The translations under genes were made by a program, and so were the position numbers. The notes below the pieces were generated by a model. That model did no database searches. It saw only the letters and a list, made by a program, of their open reading frames with translations, and was not told the origin of the DNA. 64,000 nt of DNA from Aurantibacter sp042094015 (GTDB taxonomy: Bacteria; Bacteroidota; Bacteroidia; Flavobacteriales; Flavobacteriaceae): positions 1-64,000 of the forward strand of contig NZ_JBELDZ010000002.1 of the NCBI RefSeq assembly GCF_042094015.1. Reading direction: 5' to 3'. Each line of letters begins with the position of its first letter. The stretch's first letter is position 1. Below are positions 7,444 to 16,262 of the stretch, piece after piece.

Positions 7444-8856
7444 TTACAACAACACATCTTTAATTTTAGCATCTTCTTGGTATTCCACATCTGTGTTAAT
7501 CTCCCATAAATCAATATGTTTGCCTGTAGTGATTTTTTCAGCTGCTAAAATTCCCATTAAAATAGAATGGTCTTGGTTATTATATTTAAAAGAACCATAT
7601 CTACCAATTGGTATTAAGTTCTCTATAGTATCTAAATAGCTTTCTACTTCTTTTAATGGTTTTTGATAACCGGTTTCGTAAACAGGATAACATCTAGGAA
7701 CTCTAATAATTTTAGAGTTTAAAAACTTAGTTTCTTTAGGTATTAGGTTTAGAGTTTTTATTTCTTTAATAGCTAATTCTGAAATATTTTCATCTTTATC
7801 TGTCCAAATTTCATCTTCATTAAAAGCCCAAAACTCCATACATAGAATAGTAGTGTCTTTGTCTTTATTTAATGTTGGACTCCAATTTCTAAAATTTGTA
7901 ATTCTACCGTGTTTAACCTCTGGAGAATGCACATAAATCCAATTGTCTTTAAATAAGTCTAAAGCATCTACTTCTAAGTAAACTAAAATGGTATTTCTAA
8001 AATAAAGTTTATTTACAGCTTTAGTAATCTGTGTTGGCACATTTTGTAGGCCTTTTAATAATAGAGTTAATGGCATTGTAGAAATAACCACGTCTGCAAA
8101 TACTTGTGTGCCATCTGTTAACTCTATTCCAATTGCTTTTCCGTTAGCATCTTGAATAACGTTAGAGACTTTTTTATTTAAATTAATTTGTCCGTTATGT
8201 TCTGTAATATAATTTGCAGCACGTTCGTACAAAGTTCCTGTTCCGTAGTTAGGATAGGCAAATTGATCTATTAATGTTTTGTGTTTATTACCAATATTTC
8301 CGAAAAACGCACTTTTTACAGCTTCAAATAACGATAAAGATTTTATGCGTTGTGCAGCCCAATCTGCATCAATTTTAGAACAAGGAATTCCCCAAAGTTT
8401 TTCGGAATAATGTTTAAAGAAAATTTCATAAAGTTTTGTTCCAAATCGGTTAGAAACCCATTTTTCAAAAGTGTCAGGGTTCTTTATAGGTACTAATCGA
8501 ACTTTAGCATAATCCCATAAAATTTGAAAAATTGTAAATATAGAAAGGTTTCTTAATACGTTAAAAAGCTTTATTGGATAATTAAAAAAGGTATTTTTAT
8601 AATAAATACGTGTTAATCTATTTACTAAAGTATAATCGTCTTTTATAAGTGTAGTAAAGAAATCGTTAATATGCTTTTCCTTAGAAAAAAAACGATGTGG
8701 ACCTAAATCTACGCGTTGTCCCCATAAATCAAAACTTCTTGACATTCCACCAACATATGGCGAAGCTTCAAAAATTTCAACGTTTACGTTTTCTTTGGCT
8801 AATTTATAACCGCAACTTAAACCTGCTGGTCCAGCACCAATAATTATAACTTTCAT
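7444..8856 (-). CDS. FAD-dependent oxidoreductase (amine oxidase / UDP-galactopyranose-mutase-like)
   Basis: A 470-residue flavoprotein. The dinucleotide-binding motif VIIIGAGPAGLSCGYKLAKE (4-23) and the downstream VEIFEASPYVGGMSRS are the FAD GxGxxG and GG motifs of the amine-oxidase superfamily. RVDLGPHRFFS (about 48-58), KLWGIPCSKID (about 152-162) and the C-terminal PIGRYGSFKYNNQDHSILMG resemble bacterial proteins annotated as UDP-galactopyranose mutase or protoporphyrinogen-oxidase-like. The substrate is not readable from sequence. The gene stands alone in a minus-strand run. A (TTAA)n-like stretch lies just before the start. Confidence 0.82.
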   Translation of the reverse strand: MKVIIIGAGPAGLSCGYKLAKENVNVEIFEASPYVGGMSRSFDLWGQRVDLGPHRFFSKEKHINDFFTTLIKDDYTLVNRLTRIYYKNTFFNYPIKLFNVLRNLSIFTIFQILWDYAKVRLVPIKNPDTFEKWVSNRFGTKLYEIFFKHYSEKLWGIPCSKIDADWAAQRIKSLSLFEAVKSAFFGNIGNKHKTLIDQFAYPNYGTGTLYERAANYITEHNGQINLNKKVSNVIQDANGKAIGIELTDGTQVFADVVISTMPLTLLLKGLQNVPTQITKAVNKLYFRNTILVYLEVDALDLFKDNWIYVHSPEVKHGRITNFRNWSPTLNKDKDTTILCMEFWAFNEDEIWTDKDENISELAIKEIKTLNLIPKETKFLNSKIIRVPRCYPVYETGYQKPLKEVESYLDTIENLIPIGRYGSFKYNNQDHSILMGILAAEKITTGKHIDLWEINTDVEYQEDAKIKDVLL

Positions 8857-8960
8857 TAATTAATTAATTAATTTGTTCTTTTTAATTTACGCTGTACTGT
8901 AAAGATGCAAAATACTATAATTGTTATAATATTTAGTGTTTATTATATTTTATTAAATAG

Positions 8961-9746
8961 CTACAGTTCTAAATCGAATATTTTTCTAAATCGTTTTGGT
9001 AATTGATCTTTAATAGAAATGATTTCTTTTGTAAATGGATGTTTGAATTCTAAAGCATAAGCATGTAAATACATTCCTTTTCCATTTAAAATTAAATTAT
9101 TTAAAAAGTAATCTTTGTCGCCCAAAATTGGGTTTCCAATACTATGTAAGTGTTTTCTTAGTTGGTGTTTTTTTCCTGATTTAGGATTTAAATTGACTAA
9201 ATTTAATATTTCAAAACGTTTGGATGGTACACTTGATAAAACGTTGTAGCTAGAAATGGCATCTTTACCTTCTATGGTAGTATTTATAGTGCCACTTTTT
9301 TGCATTTTTCCAATAGTAATAGCGTAGTAGCGTTTTTGTATGATTTTGTCTTTAAAAAGATTATTTAAAGCTGTAATACTAAGTGTGGTTTTTCCAATTA
9401 ACAAAAGACCTGTTGTTGCGTAATCTAATCTATGAGCTGGTTGTGGTTTTGTAGCATTTGGTAAACTGCTTTTTTTTAAGTTTTGTATTAATGCATTTGT
9501 AACAGTTTTAAATGCATTACCACTAACCAAAAGACCTGCAGGCTTTTTTATAATTGCTAAATAATCGTCTTGAAACAAGACATCTAACTTCTGCTTAAAT
9601 TGTTTCTTTTGTGGTATAATTTCTGGTGCAGAATAGGTTAAGGTTTCTCCTCCATAAATATAAGTTGCAGAAGTTCCTATAACACCATTTACACTAATAA
9701 ATCCTTTTTTTAAGGCTTTTTTTAAAGCAGACTTACTCATCACCAT
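8961..9746 (-). CDS. RluA family pseudouridine synthase (true N-terminus probably upstream)
   Basis: A 261-residue form starting at the first in-frame ATG (9746). The catalytic domain is clear: AIIKKPAGLLVSG, then PAHRLDYATTGLLLIGK with the catalytic Asp in HRLD, and KSGKKHQLRKHL. The N-terminal S4 RNA-binding domain (SKSALKKALKKGFISVNG) lacks its first helix when started at 9746. In frame, 31 codons upstream are open and encode EKPIRLQDYGVGIF, which supplies that helix (RLDxFL-type). No ATG, GTG or TTG exists in that extension. ATA at 9839-9837 or another near-cognate codon would be needed. It isomerises uridine in rRNA or tRNA; the target is unknown. Confidence 0.88.
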   Translation of the reverse strand: MVMSKSALKKALKKGFISVNGVIGTSATYIYGGETLTYSAPEIIPQKKQFKQKLDVLFQDDYLAIIKKPAGLLVSGNAFKTVTNALIQNLKKSSLPNATKPQPAHRLDYATTGLLLIGKTTLSITALNNLFKDKIIQKRYYAITIGKMQKSGTINTTIEGKDAISSYNVLSSVPSKRFEILNLVNLNPKSGKKHQLRKHLHSIGNPILGDKDYFLNNLILNGKGMYLHAYALEFKHPFTKEIISIKDQLPKRFRKIFDLEL

Positions 9747-9848
9747 TGTAAATATGCCAACGCCATAATCTTGAAGTCTTATAGGTTTTTCTTGTGTAAT
9801 TACTATGTGACTTTGTTCTTGGATAAGATTTTGTTTTATTGATTTAAT

Positions 9849-9879
9849 AAAAAAGCCTCTAAATATTTAGAGGCTTTTT
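9849..9879 (-). terminator. Intrinsic terminator after the DUF349 gene
   Basis: A perfect 20-base palindrome (9855-9874) with stem GCCTCTAAAT is flanked by six A and five T. It works in either orientation and lies between the DUF349 gene and the pseudouridine synthase gene. Confidence 0.85.
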
Positions 9880-9885
9880 AAAGTA

Positions 9886-11823
9886 TTAGTTTTCGGTTTC
9901 TTGAGTTTCAGTATTATTAGCTTCTGGTTGTGGCTCGTTAGCTTTTCTAAGTTGCTTAATCAGTTTGTATTTGTTTTGCCATAAACCTAAGCTGTCTTTA
10001 TGTTTTTCAATGTTTTTATATACATCTTTAACTAAAGGATTATCTGCTTTTGCATTGCTAAAAAATTGCAAGTTATTTTCGAGTTGATTAATTTCTCCTC
10101 TAACATCATCCATTTTTTTACGGATATAGTTTTGTTCATTATCTAATAAACGTCCATCTTTAGCAGAAGCTAAGTCTTGAATTTTATTTTCAAACTTAAT
10201 CATTTCAGCTTCGGTTTTATTCAGGTCTAAAGACGTAAATAATGTATCTAAAGTTTGATTAAAATCGTTTTCTATATTACGTTTATTACTTGGAACTCTA
10301 CCAATAGTTTTCCATTGATTGATGTAATCTTTAATTGTTACTAAGTCTTCCTTTTGATTTCCTTTTAAGGTGATTGCAGCAACTTCTTTTAATAAAGTTT
10401 CTTTTGTGGTAAAGGCAGTTTCTTCTTCAGCACTTGCTTCGTTACGTTTTTCTTTAATTCTGTCAAAATACGAATTACAAGCACCTCTAAATTGCTTCCA
10501 GATTCTATCGCTATCTTTTCTTGGTACGTGACCAATATTTCGCCAATCTGCTTGAATTTTTTTCATTAAAGGTGTTGTAGAAGCAAAGTCTTCGCTTGCC
10601 ATATTGGCTTCAGCAATTTTTACTAATTCTAATTTTTTAGCTAAGTTGTTAAGTTGCTCTCCTTTTAACCCTTTGTAGTATTCGTTTTTGTTACGGTTAA
10701 AGCTTCTAACTGCAGCTTTGAATTCTGCCCAAGTAGCTTCGTTTACCTTAATAGGTACTTTTCCTGCTTTAAAGAAAGCTTCGCGTAAAGATTCAATTTC
10801 TTTAATTTTATTTTGCCAGCCACTATGATTGTCTATTTTTTCTGCAGCTAAAGTTTCGATTTTAGAAATAATTTCCTTTTTGTGTTCTAAATTTTTGATA
10901 TACAAAGCGTCTAATTCCTTATAGTAATCTTGACGTTTATCATTGATTTTACGAGTTGCTTCTTTGAAACGTTCCCATACTGGTTCACGATGTTCTCTAG
11001 CAACTGGACCAATATCTTCCTTCCATATTTTGTGAAGATTTTGTAACTCTCTAAACGATCTATTTGTATTCTCGTCTTTAACTAATTCTTCAGCTCTAAG
11101 AATAATTTTTAATTTTTCAAGTAAATTATGTTCGAAATCTTTATCTCTTAAATCACGATCCAAATGCATTAAATCATAGAAACGCTCCACGTTAAAATGG
11201 TAGCTGTTCCATGCGTTATTATATTTATCTCTTGGAATTGGACCAGCAGATTTCCATTGGTTTTGTAATTCTTTAAATTGTTTGTGTTTATTACCTATTG
11301 AATCTTCATTATCAATAACAGTTTTCATGTTCTCAATAATTTCTAGTCTTAAACTTAGATTAGATTTTAAATTGTTTTCTAAATTTTTATAATAAGTCTT
11401 AGTTTTTTGTCTGTATTCTTTAAAGGCGTTATTAAAACTCTTCTTTAAAGGTGTAGAGTAGTAGAAGTCTATTTCGTTTCCGCCTTCGGCTAAAAACTCT
11501 TCTTTTTTGTCTTCTAAAAGTGTATTGAATTTGGTGTCAAAAGCCGTTTTTATTCCATCTACGTGTTTTTTTATAGTCTGAATTTTTTGGTGTTCTACCA
11601 AGTTTTCAAGCTCTAAAACTAATTCGTCTAGAGATAAGGTGTCATAATCCTTTTCTTCGATATCATGACGTTCTAGATGGCTTTCATCTTCTGCATCTTC
11701 TGCATTAGAATTATCTATTTCATTAATTAACTCATCTGAAGCTGTGTTTACTTCTTCGTTATTAATAGCTGCTGTGTTTTCCTCAATTCCTTCTGCTTTT
11801 GGCAGGTTATCTTGCTCAGACAT
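9886..11823 (-). CDS. DUF349 repeat protein
   Basis: A 645-residue, highly charged, mostly helical cytoplasmic protein. After an acidic leader (1-60, many Glu/Asp/Asn), it carries at least five DUF349 repeats of about 75 residues, recognisable by W(K/R)xxGxVPR: QWKSAGPIPRDKYNNAW, IWKEDIGPVAREHREPVW, FFKAGKVPIKVNEATW, DWRNIGHVPRKDSDRIW and QWKTIGRVPSNKRN. The C-terminal 70 residues form a coiled coil. DUF349 proteins are widespread in Bacteroidota and Actinobacteria with no settled function. It has no signal peptide. A near-consensus TATCTTTA box lies upstream. Confidence 0.88.
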   Translation of the reverse strand: MSEQDNLPKAEGIEENTAAINNEEVNTASDELINEIDNSNAEDAEDESHLERHDIEEKDYDTLSLDELVLELENLVEHQKIQTIKKHVDGIKTAFDTKFNTLLEDKKEEFLAEGGNEIDFYYSTPLKKSFNNAFKEYRQKTKTYYKNLENNLKSNLSLRLEIIENMKTVIDNEDSIGNKHKQFKELQNQWKSAGPIPRDKYNNAWNSYHFNVERFYDLMHLDRDLRDKDFEHNLLEKLKIILRAEELVKDENTNRSFRELQNLHKIWKEDIGPVAREHREPVWERFKEATRKINDKRQDYYKELDALYIKNLEHKKEIISKIETLAAEKIDNHSGWQNKIKEIESLREAFFKAGKVPIKVNEATWAEFKAAVRSFNRNKNEYYKGLKGEQLNNLAKKLELVKIAEANMASEDFASTTPLMKKIQADWRNIGHVPRKDSDRIWKQFRGACNSYFDRIKEKRNEASAEEETAFTTKETLLKEVAAITLKGNQKEDLVTIKDYINQWKTIGRVPSNKRNIENDFNQTLDTLFTSLDLNKTEAEMIKFENKIQDLASAKDGRLLDNEQNYIRKKMDDVRGEINQLENNLQFFSNAKADNPLVKDVYKNIEKHKDSLGLWQNKYKLIKQLRKANEPQPEANNTETQETEN

Positions 11824-11911
11824 TATAAAAATGTTTTATTTATTAAATACTAATTTAGACTTTAAAGATAGTGCTAAGCTATAAGTTTTCAAAGTAAAGC
11901 TTATAAATCCT

Positions 11912-13654
11912 TTATTTATTCCATATTTTCCAAGATTTTTCTGCTTGTAACTCTAACATTTCTAATCCGTTTTTTGTTTTTGCACCTTGTTTTTTACCAC
12001 GTTTTAAAAACTCAGTTTCAGAAGGGTTATAGATTAAGTCGTAAAAAAGATGTTGAGTATTTATAGATCCGTAAGGTATATTTGGACAAGATTCCGTGTT
12101 TGGAAACGTGCCTAAAGGTGTACAGTTTATAATAATATGATATTTTGAAAGTACTTCTCTTGTGATGTCTTCATAACCTATAATGTTATTTTTAGCTATT
12201 CTAGACACCAATATGTAAGGGATTTTTAATCTTTCCAAAGCGTAAGAAACCGCTTTGCTTGCTCCGCCAGTACCCAAAATTAAAGCTTTTTTATGATGGC
12301 TTTCTAAAAGTGGTTTTAACGATTTTTCAAAACCATAATAATCTGTGTTAAAACCTTTTAGTTTTCCGTGCTTTGTGATTTTAATAGTATTTACAGCACC
12401 AATTTGTGCAGCTTTACTATTTAAACCATCTAATAACGGAATAATAGTTTCTTTGTAAGGAATAGTTACGTTATAACCTTTTATTGTACTGTCTTTAGTT
12501 ACTGTTTTGAAGTCTTCAATTTTTGCTAAATCAAAATTTTGATAACTTGAGTTTAGAATGTTTTCGATTTTAAATTTTTTAGTAAAAAAACTTTCAGAAA
12601 AAGAGTAAGAAATGTTTTTGCCTATTAAGCCAAATTTACGCATATGATTGTTTTTTTTATCATAATATCCTAATACTAAAACTATGCCAATACCCAAAAT
12701 TATATAAAAAACAGAAATTAGAGATTCTTGATTTAATTCGGGAATAAATCGTTGATAGTTTTCTATTGTAGGTTGGTTTTTAGAATCTAAAATAAGTGTA
12801 TTGTATCTATCTGTTTTATAAAGTATAGTTTTAAAAGGCCAAACAACTCCTAAACTTCCTGTAATAAAACCAATTATTGAAGCTATTGTAATGCTTTTGT
12901 AATGTTTTAGTATATAATTTAATAGATGAGAAAACGTTACTAATCCGGTTATGGATCCTAATGTGAATACAATTAAAACTTTAAGCATTCTAAGACGTTC
13001 TAAATTATTTAGAAAACTAAAGTCACCGGTTAAAACTTCAATAAACGTATCGTAAAGCGCATTAACAGAATCAACTAAAAGTAGTACATAATTGCCTAAA
13101 AGAATTAATATGAAGGATCCAGAAAAACCAGGTAATGTCATCCCTGAAACACTAATAATTCCACACAAAAACACAAACCATAAATTGTCATTTTCTGTTG
13201 CAGGTCTTAAAAAAGTAATGCTTAGACCTAAAATAATTCCAATAATTAAAGACGTGATAGTGGTTTTTTTCCAATCTTTAAAATCCTTACTTATGTATAT
13301 AATAGAGCCTATAATCATTCCAAAAAACACACTCCAAACATATAATTCATAATGTTTTATAAGGTAATCTAGTAATTTTGAAATACTAAAATAGCTTATA
13401 ATCATTCCAAGAAATAGTAAGCTCAAAAAAGTACCATTTACATAATTAAAAAACGATTTAAATCTTCCTGTAAAAAGAAACTTAAAAGCATTTTTATTAA
13501 ATCGTTGTAAAGAATAAATGAACTCTTCATAAAAACCAGCTACAAAAGCTACTACACCACCAGAAACACCAGGTACTTTGTTGGCTGCGCCCATTGCTAG
13601 TCCTTTTAAGACTAGAAGTACGCGACTTTTAAAAGTTTTAAGTGGCTGCTCCAT
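11912..13654 (-). CDS. DUF368 membrane protein fused in frame to shikimate dehydrogenase (AroE)
   Basis: A 580-residue reading frame. Residues 1 to about 335 form a polytopic DUF368 domain (GLAMGAANKVPGVSGGVVAFVAGFYEEFI, GMTLPGFSGSFILILLG), the family reported to include undecaprenyl-phosphate translocases. Residues 338-580 are a complete shikimate dehydrogenase starting with its own Met: MRKFGLIGKNISYSFSESFF, PYKETIIPLLDG with the catalytic Lys, NTDYYGF, and LGTGGASKAVSYAL for NADP. AroE reduces 3-dehydroshikimate to shikimate in aromatic amino-acid synthesis. The join runs through an 8-A tract (12651-12658 as T on the plus strand). One A fewer or more would stop DUF368 just past the AroE ATG at 12643, giving two overlapping genes. 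Confidence 0.85.
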   Translation of the reverse strand: MEQPLKTFKSRVLLVLKGLAMGAANKVPGVSGGVVAFVAGFYEEFIYSLQRFNKNAFKFLFTGRFKSFFNYVNGTFLSLLFLGMIISYFSISKLLDYLIKHYELYVWSVFFGMIIGSIIYISKDFKDWKKTTITSLIIGIILGLSITFLRPATENDNLWFVFLCGIISVSGMTLPGFSGSFILILLGNYVLLLVDSVNALYDTFIEVLTGDFSFLNNLERLRMLKVLIVFTLGSITGLVTFSHLLNYILKHYKSITIASIIGFITGSLGVVWPFKTILYKTDRYNTLILDSKNQPTIENYQRFIPELNQESLISVFYIILGIGIVLVLGYYDKKNNHMRKFGLIGKNISYSFSESFFTKKFKIENILNSSYQNFDLAKIEDFKTVTKDSTIKGYNVTIPYKETIIPLLDGLNSKAAQIGAVNTIKITKHGKLKGFNTDYYGFEKSLKPLLESHHKKALILGTGGASKAVSYALERLKIPYILVSRIAKNNIIGYEDITREVLSKYHIIINCTPLGTFPNTESCPNIPYGSINTQHLFYDLIYNPSETEFLKRGKKQGAKTKNGLEMLELQAEKSWKIWNK

Positions 13655-13662
13655 TAATACGG

Positions 13663-14670
13663 TTATTTTTTTTGACCAAACTTTTCTAAGCTAAAAATAG
13701 TTAAAAAACCTAGAATCATTAGTCCAATAACAGCAAAACTTTGTGAGCTAATTAAATTGTTAATTTCTGAATAGTGAGTTGCCCAAATACTTTCTTCAAC
13801 AATTGTTTTATAAGTTTCAAAATCTTGTGTTTGTTTTTGTAATACAGATAAAGTTCCTAAATTACTAACGTCAGAAAATAGTATAATTTCTCCTGTAGTT
13901 TCATTTAAAACAGATATGGTTTTTTTGTATGGCCAAATTTTATTTAAAGAACCAAATATGAACCCTGTTAATATTGCTAGAGTAGTGTTGTGGTAATTTT
14001 TAAATAACCATTTTAATAAATGGCTAAAACTTAAAAGACCAACCAATGCACCAAAAGCAAAAATGACTATTTTTTTAATATCGAAATCATGAAATGCATC
14101 ACTTAATGTTTTATATGCGCCAAGAACAACTAAGATAAAAGAACCAGAAATGCCTGGTAAGATCATTGCACAAATAGCAATTGCTCCAGCAACAAATAAA
14201 AAATAAGGATTAGTGTTAGCACCTAAAGAAGGAAGAGATGTTATATAATACGCCAAAATTGCACCAATAATAAGTGCTGTAATTGTTGAAATACGCCACT
14301 TTTTTATTTGTTTACCAACAAAGAAAATACTGGCAATAATTAAACCAAAGAAAAACGACCATATTAAAACAGGATGTTGTTCTATTAAAAATTTTGCTAA
14401 GCGCATAAAGCTTACAAAACTAACTACAATACCTGTTAAAAGCGCAAGTATAAAATTACCATTTAATTTGGACCAAAAAGACTTGAAGCCATCTTTTTTT
14501 AGTGTGGTAAATAATGATAAGTTTACGTTGCTAATTGTAGTAATTAACTCTTCATAAATACCAGAAATAAAGGCTATTGTTCCGCCAGAAACTCCAGGTA
14601 CAGCATCTGCTGCGCCCATTGCAGTTCCTTTTAATGCTATTACAAAATAATCTTTTATGCTACGTTGCAT
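13663..14670 (-). CDS. DUF368 membrane protein (undecaprenyl-phosphate translocase family)
   Basis: A 335-residue polytopic inner-membrane protein with about eight to ten hydrophobic segments. The signature ALKGTAMGAADAVPGVSGGTIAFISGIYEEL (14-44) and the second half-repeat MILPGISGSFILVVLGAY are clear. The two related PGxSG motifs suggest an inverted-repeat transporter fold. DUF368 proteins have been linked to recycling of the C55 lipid carrier across the membrane. It lies 8 bases upstream of a second DUF368 gene on the same strand, an evident tandem duplication within an operon. Confidence 0.88.
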   Translation of the reverse strand: MQRSIKDYFVIALKGTAMGAADAVPGVSGGTIAFISGIYEELITTISNVNLSLFTTLKKDGFKSFWSKLNGNFILALLTGIVVSFVSFMRLAKFLIEQHPVLIWSFFFGLIIASIFFVGKQIKKWRISTITALIIGAILAYYITSLPSLGANTNPYFLFVAGAIAICAMILPGISGSFILVVLGAYKTLSDAFHDFDIKKIVIFAFGALVGLLSFSHLLKWLFKNYHNTTLAILTGFIFGSLNKIWPYKKTISVLNETTGEIILFSDVSNLGTLSVLQKQTQDFETYKTIVEESIWATHYSEINNLISSQSFAVIGLMILGFLTIFSLEKFGQKK

Positions 14671-14721
14671 TTGCTTTTAGTTTTAAAACCTAAAGGTATG
14701 CAAAATATAAAAGAAGCCTTT

Positions 14722-16116
14722 TTATAAAATGAATTTTTTTAAAGCATTTACATATAAAGGAGATTCTGATAATAGTGGAAATAATTCTTTAATTACAAAA
14801 AGATACTCCTTGTCAAAATTCATTCCATTACTTAAATGATAGGTTGCTTTTTCTATTTCGTGCAGCTTGAAGTAAATGCCAGCTAATCGGAATTCAATTT
14901 CTGCATTTTCAGGATGATACTCCATTGCTTGTAGCAAGTTATACATAGCAGTTTCTTCTTCACCTAACTTAATTAAAATGTCAGCTCTTGTAAGCCAGGT
15001 TTCTAGCTCATAATTACCTAATTCTATAGTTTTTTTGTAGCCACGTTCTGCTTCTTCAAAAAAGTTTAATCGTAAATTAATACTAGCATACAAATTCCAG
15101 TATGTTACATTTTCAGAATCAAGATGTATTGCTTTATTTATGTAATATAACGCTTTCTGGAAATTGTTTTGTTTCGAATAAAACTTGGTAATTGCAATCC
15201 AACCTTTATCTAAAGATGGATCTTCGTGAACTGTTTTATAATAATATTCTAAAGCTAATTTATTATTACCTAGTTTTTCATAACATTTTGCAATTTGTAA
15301 AAGCGCAAAAGAAGTTGGATCTTCTAAACTTAAAGTAATTGCATAATTTTCTATAGCCTTATTATGCTTATTTAGTTTTTCTAATGTTTTTCCTTTTTCG
15401 ATATATGCTCCTACAAAAGTATCGTCTGATATAATAGCAAAATCAAAAGCTCTTAATGCTTTTTTGTAATCTTTTAAATCGTAATGTAATTTACCTAGTT
15501 GATGCCAAGCAATTTCCGAATAAGGGTTTGCGTCTAAATATTTATTTAGAAACTCTATAGCTTCCTTCGTTTGTTCTAAAAATTCAAAACAGTATATTAC
15601 GTTGTAAAGTGATGCATAATCATATTTGTCCACTTCTAAACATTTCATAAAGCTGTTTTTAGCATCTTCAAATTGATCTAAGAATAAATATTCCATTCCA
15701 ATTAAAGAGTAAATATCTGATGTTTCTTGACTTAACTCTAAAGCTTTAGATAAAAAAGTTATCGCTTCTTTATGTTTATCTTGTTTAGACAATAAATTAG
15801 CTTTCTGTATATAAACCTCTTCGTTAGTTGGTTCTAATAAGTGAAGTTCATCTAATATCTGATTAGCTTTTGGTAAATCATTTTCAAAAATGTAGATTTC
15901 AACTTTAAATAATTTCAAATTTGTTGAAAAAGGATGCTGATCCAAACCTAGTTTAATAGCTTTTTTAGCCAAAGCAACTTTTCCATTATTTAAATAAAAA
16001 TGAATAATACTTTCAAATTCATCTGAATCAAAAAACAACAAACTGTTGGTTTTTAACATCTTCTCGAACTTTGAAATCGATATTTTATGATTTGGTTCTT
16101 CTTGACTAAACTGCAT
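14722..16116 (-). CDS. Tetratricopeptide repeat protein
   Basis: A 464-residue protein built almost wholly of TPR units (about eleven, each about 34 residues), for example EAITFLSKALELSQETSDIYSLIG, KALRAFDFAIISDDTFVGAYIEKGK and KALYYINKAIHLDSENVTYWNLYA. It has no signal peptide and no membrane segment, so it is cytoplasmic and probably a scaffold. The start is the ATG at 16116 (MQFSQEEPNHK); a TTG two codons upstream is less likely. A 16-base perfect palindrome lies 16 bases before the start. Bacteroidota commonly have such a TPR gene near DUF368/aroE, but its partners are unknown. Confidence 0.85.
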   Translation of the reverse strand: MQFSQEEPNHKISISKFEKMLKTNSLLFFDSDEFESIIHFYLNNGKVALAKKAIKLGLDQHPFSTNLKLFKVEIYIFENDLPKANQILDELHLLEPTNEEVYIQKANLLSKQDKHKEAITFLSKALELSQETSDIYSLIGMEYLFLDQFEDAKNSFMKCLEVDKYDYASLYNVIYCFEFLEQTKEAIEFLNKYLDANPYSEIAWHQLGKLHYDLKDYKKALRAFDFAIISDDTFVGAYIEKGKTLEKLNKHNKAIENYAITLSLEDPTSFALLQIAKCYEKLGNNKLALEYYYKTVHEDPSLDKGWIAITKFYSKQNNFQKALYYINKAIHLDSENVTYWNLYASINLRLNFFEEAERGYKKTIELGNYELETWLTRADILIKLGEEETAMYNLLQAMEYHPENAEIEFRLAGIYFKLHEIEKATYHLSNGMNFDKEYLFVIKELFPLLSESPLYVNALKKFIL

Positions 16117-16131
16117 ATGCAAGCTATTTAA

Positions 16132-16147
16132 TTACATTTAAATGTAA
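16132..16147. promoter_or_regulatory. 16-base perfect palindrome upstream of TPR gene
   Basis: TTACATTTAAATGTAA is a perfect palindrome starting 16 bases upstream of the TPR protein ATG. Its position suits an operator, but chance is possible in such A/T-rich DNA. Confidence 0.3.
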
Positions 16148-16262
16148 TGTCTATTTTACTTGAAGCGGCATTTTATAAGAAATGTTTTTAACAAAGTAAT
16201 AAACATTTCTTGTGGCGCTAGTTTTTGTTTTTAGGTTGATTTTTGAGATATAAAAATAATAT

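Noticed and set aside
13092..13352. Plus-strand open frame of 86 codons inside the DUF368-AroE gene
   Set aside because: It lies wholly within a well-supported membrane-protein gene on the other strand and encodes no recognisable protein; a shadow of transmembrane codons.
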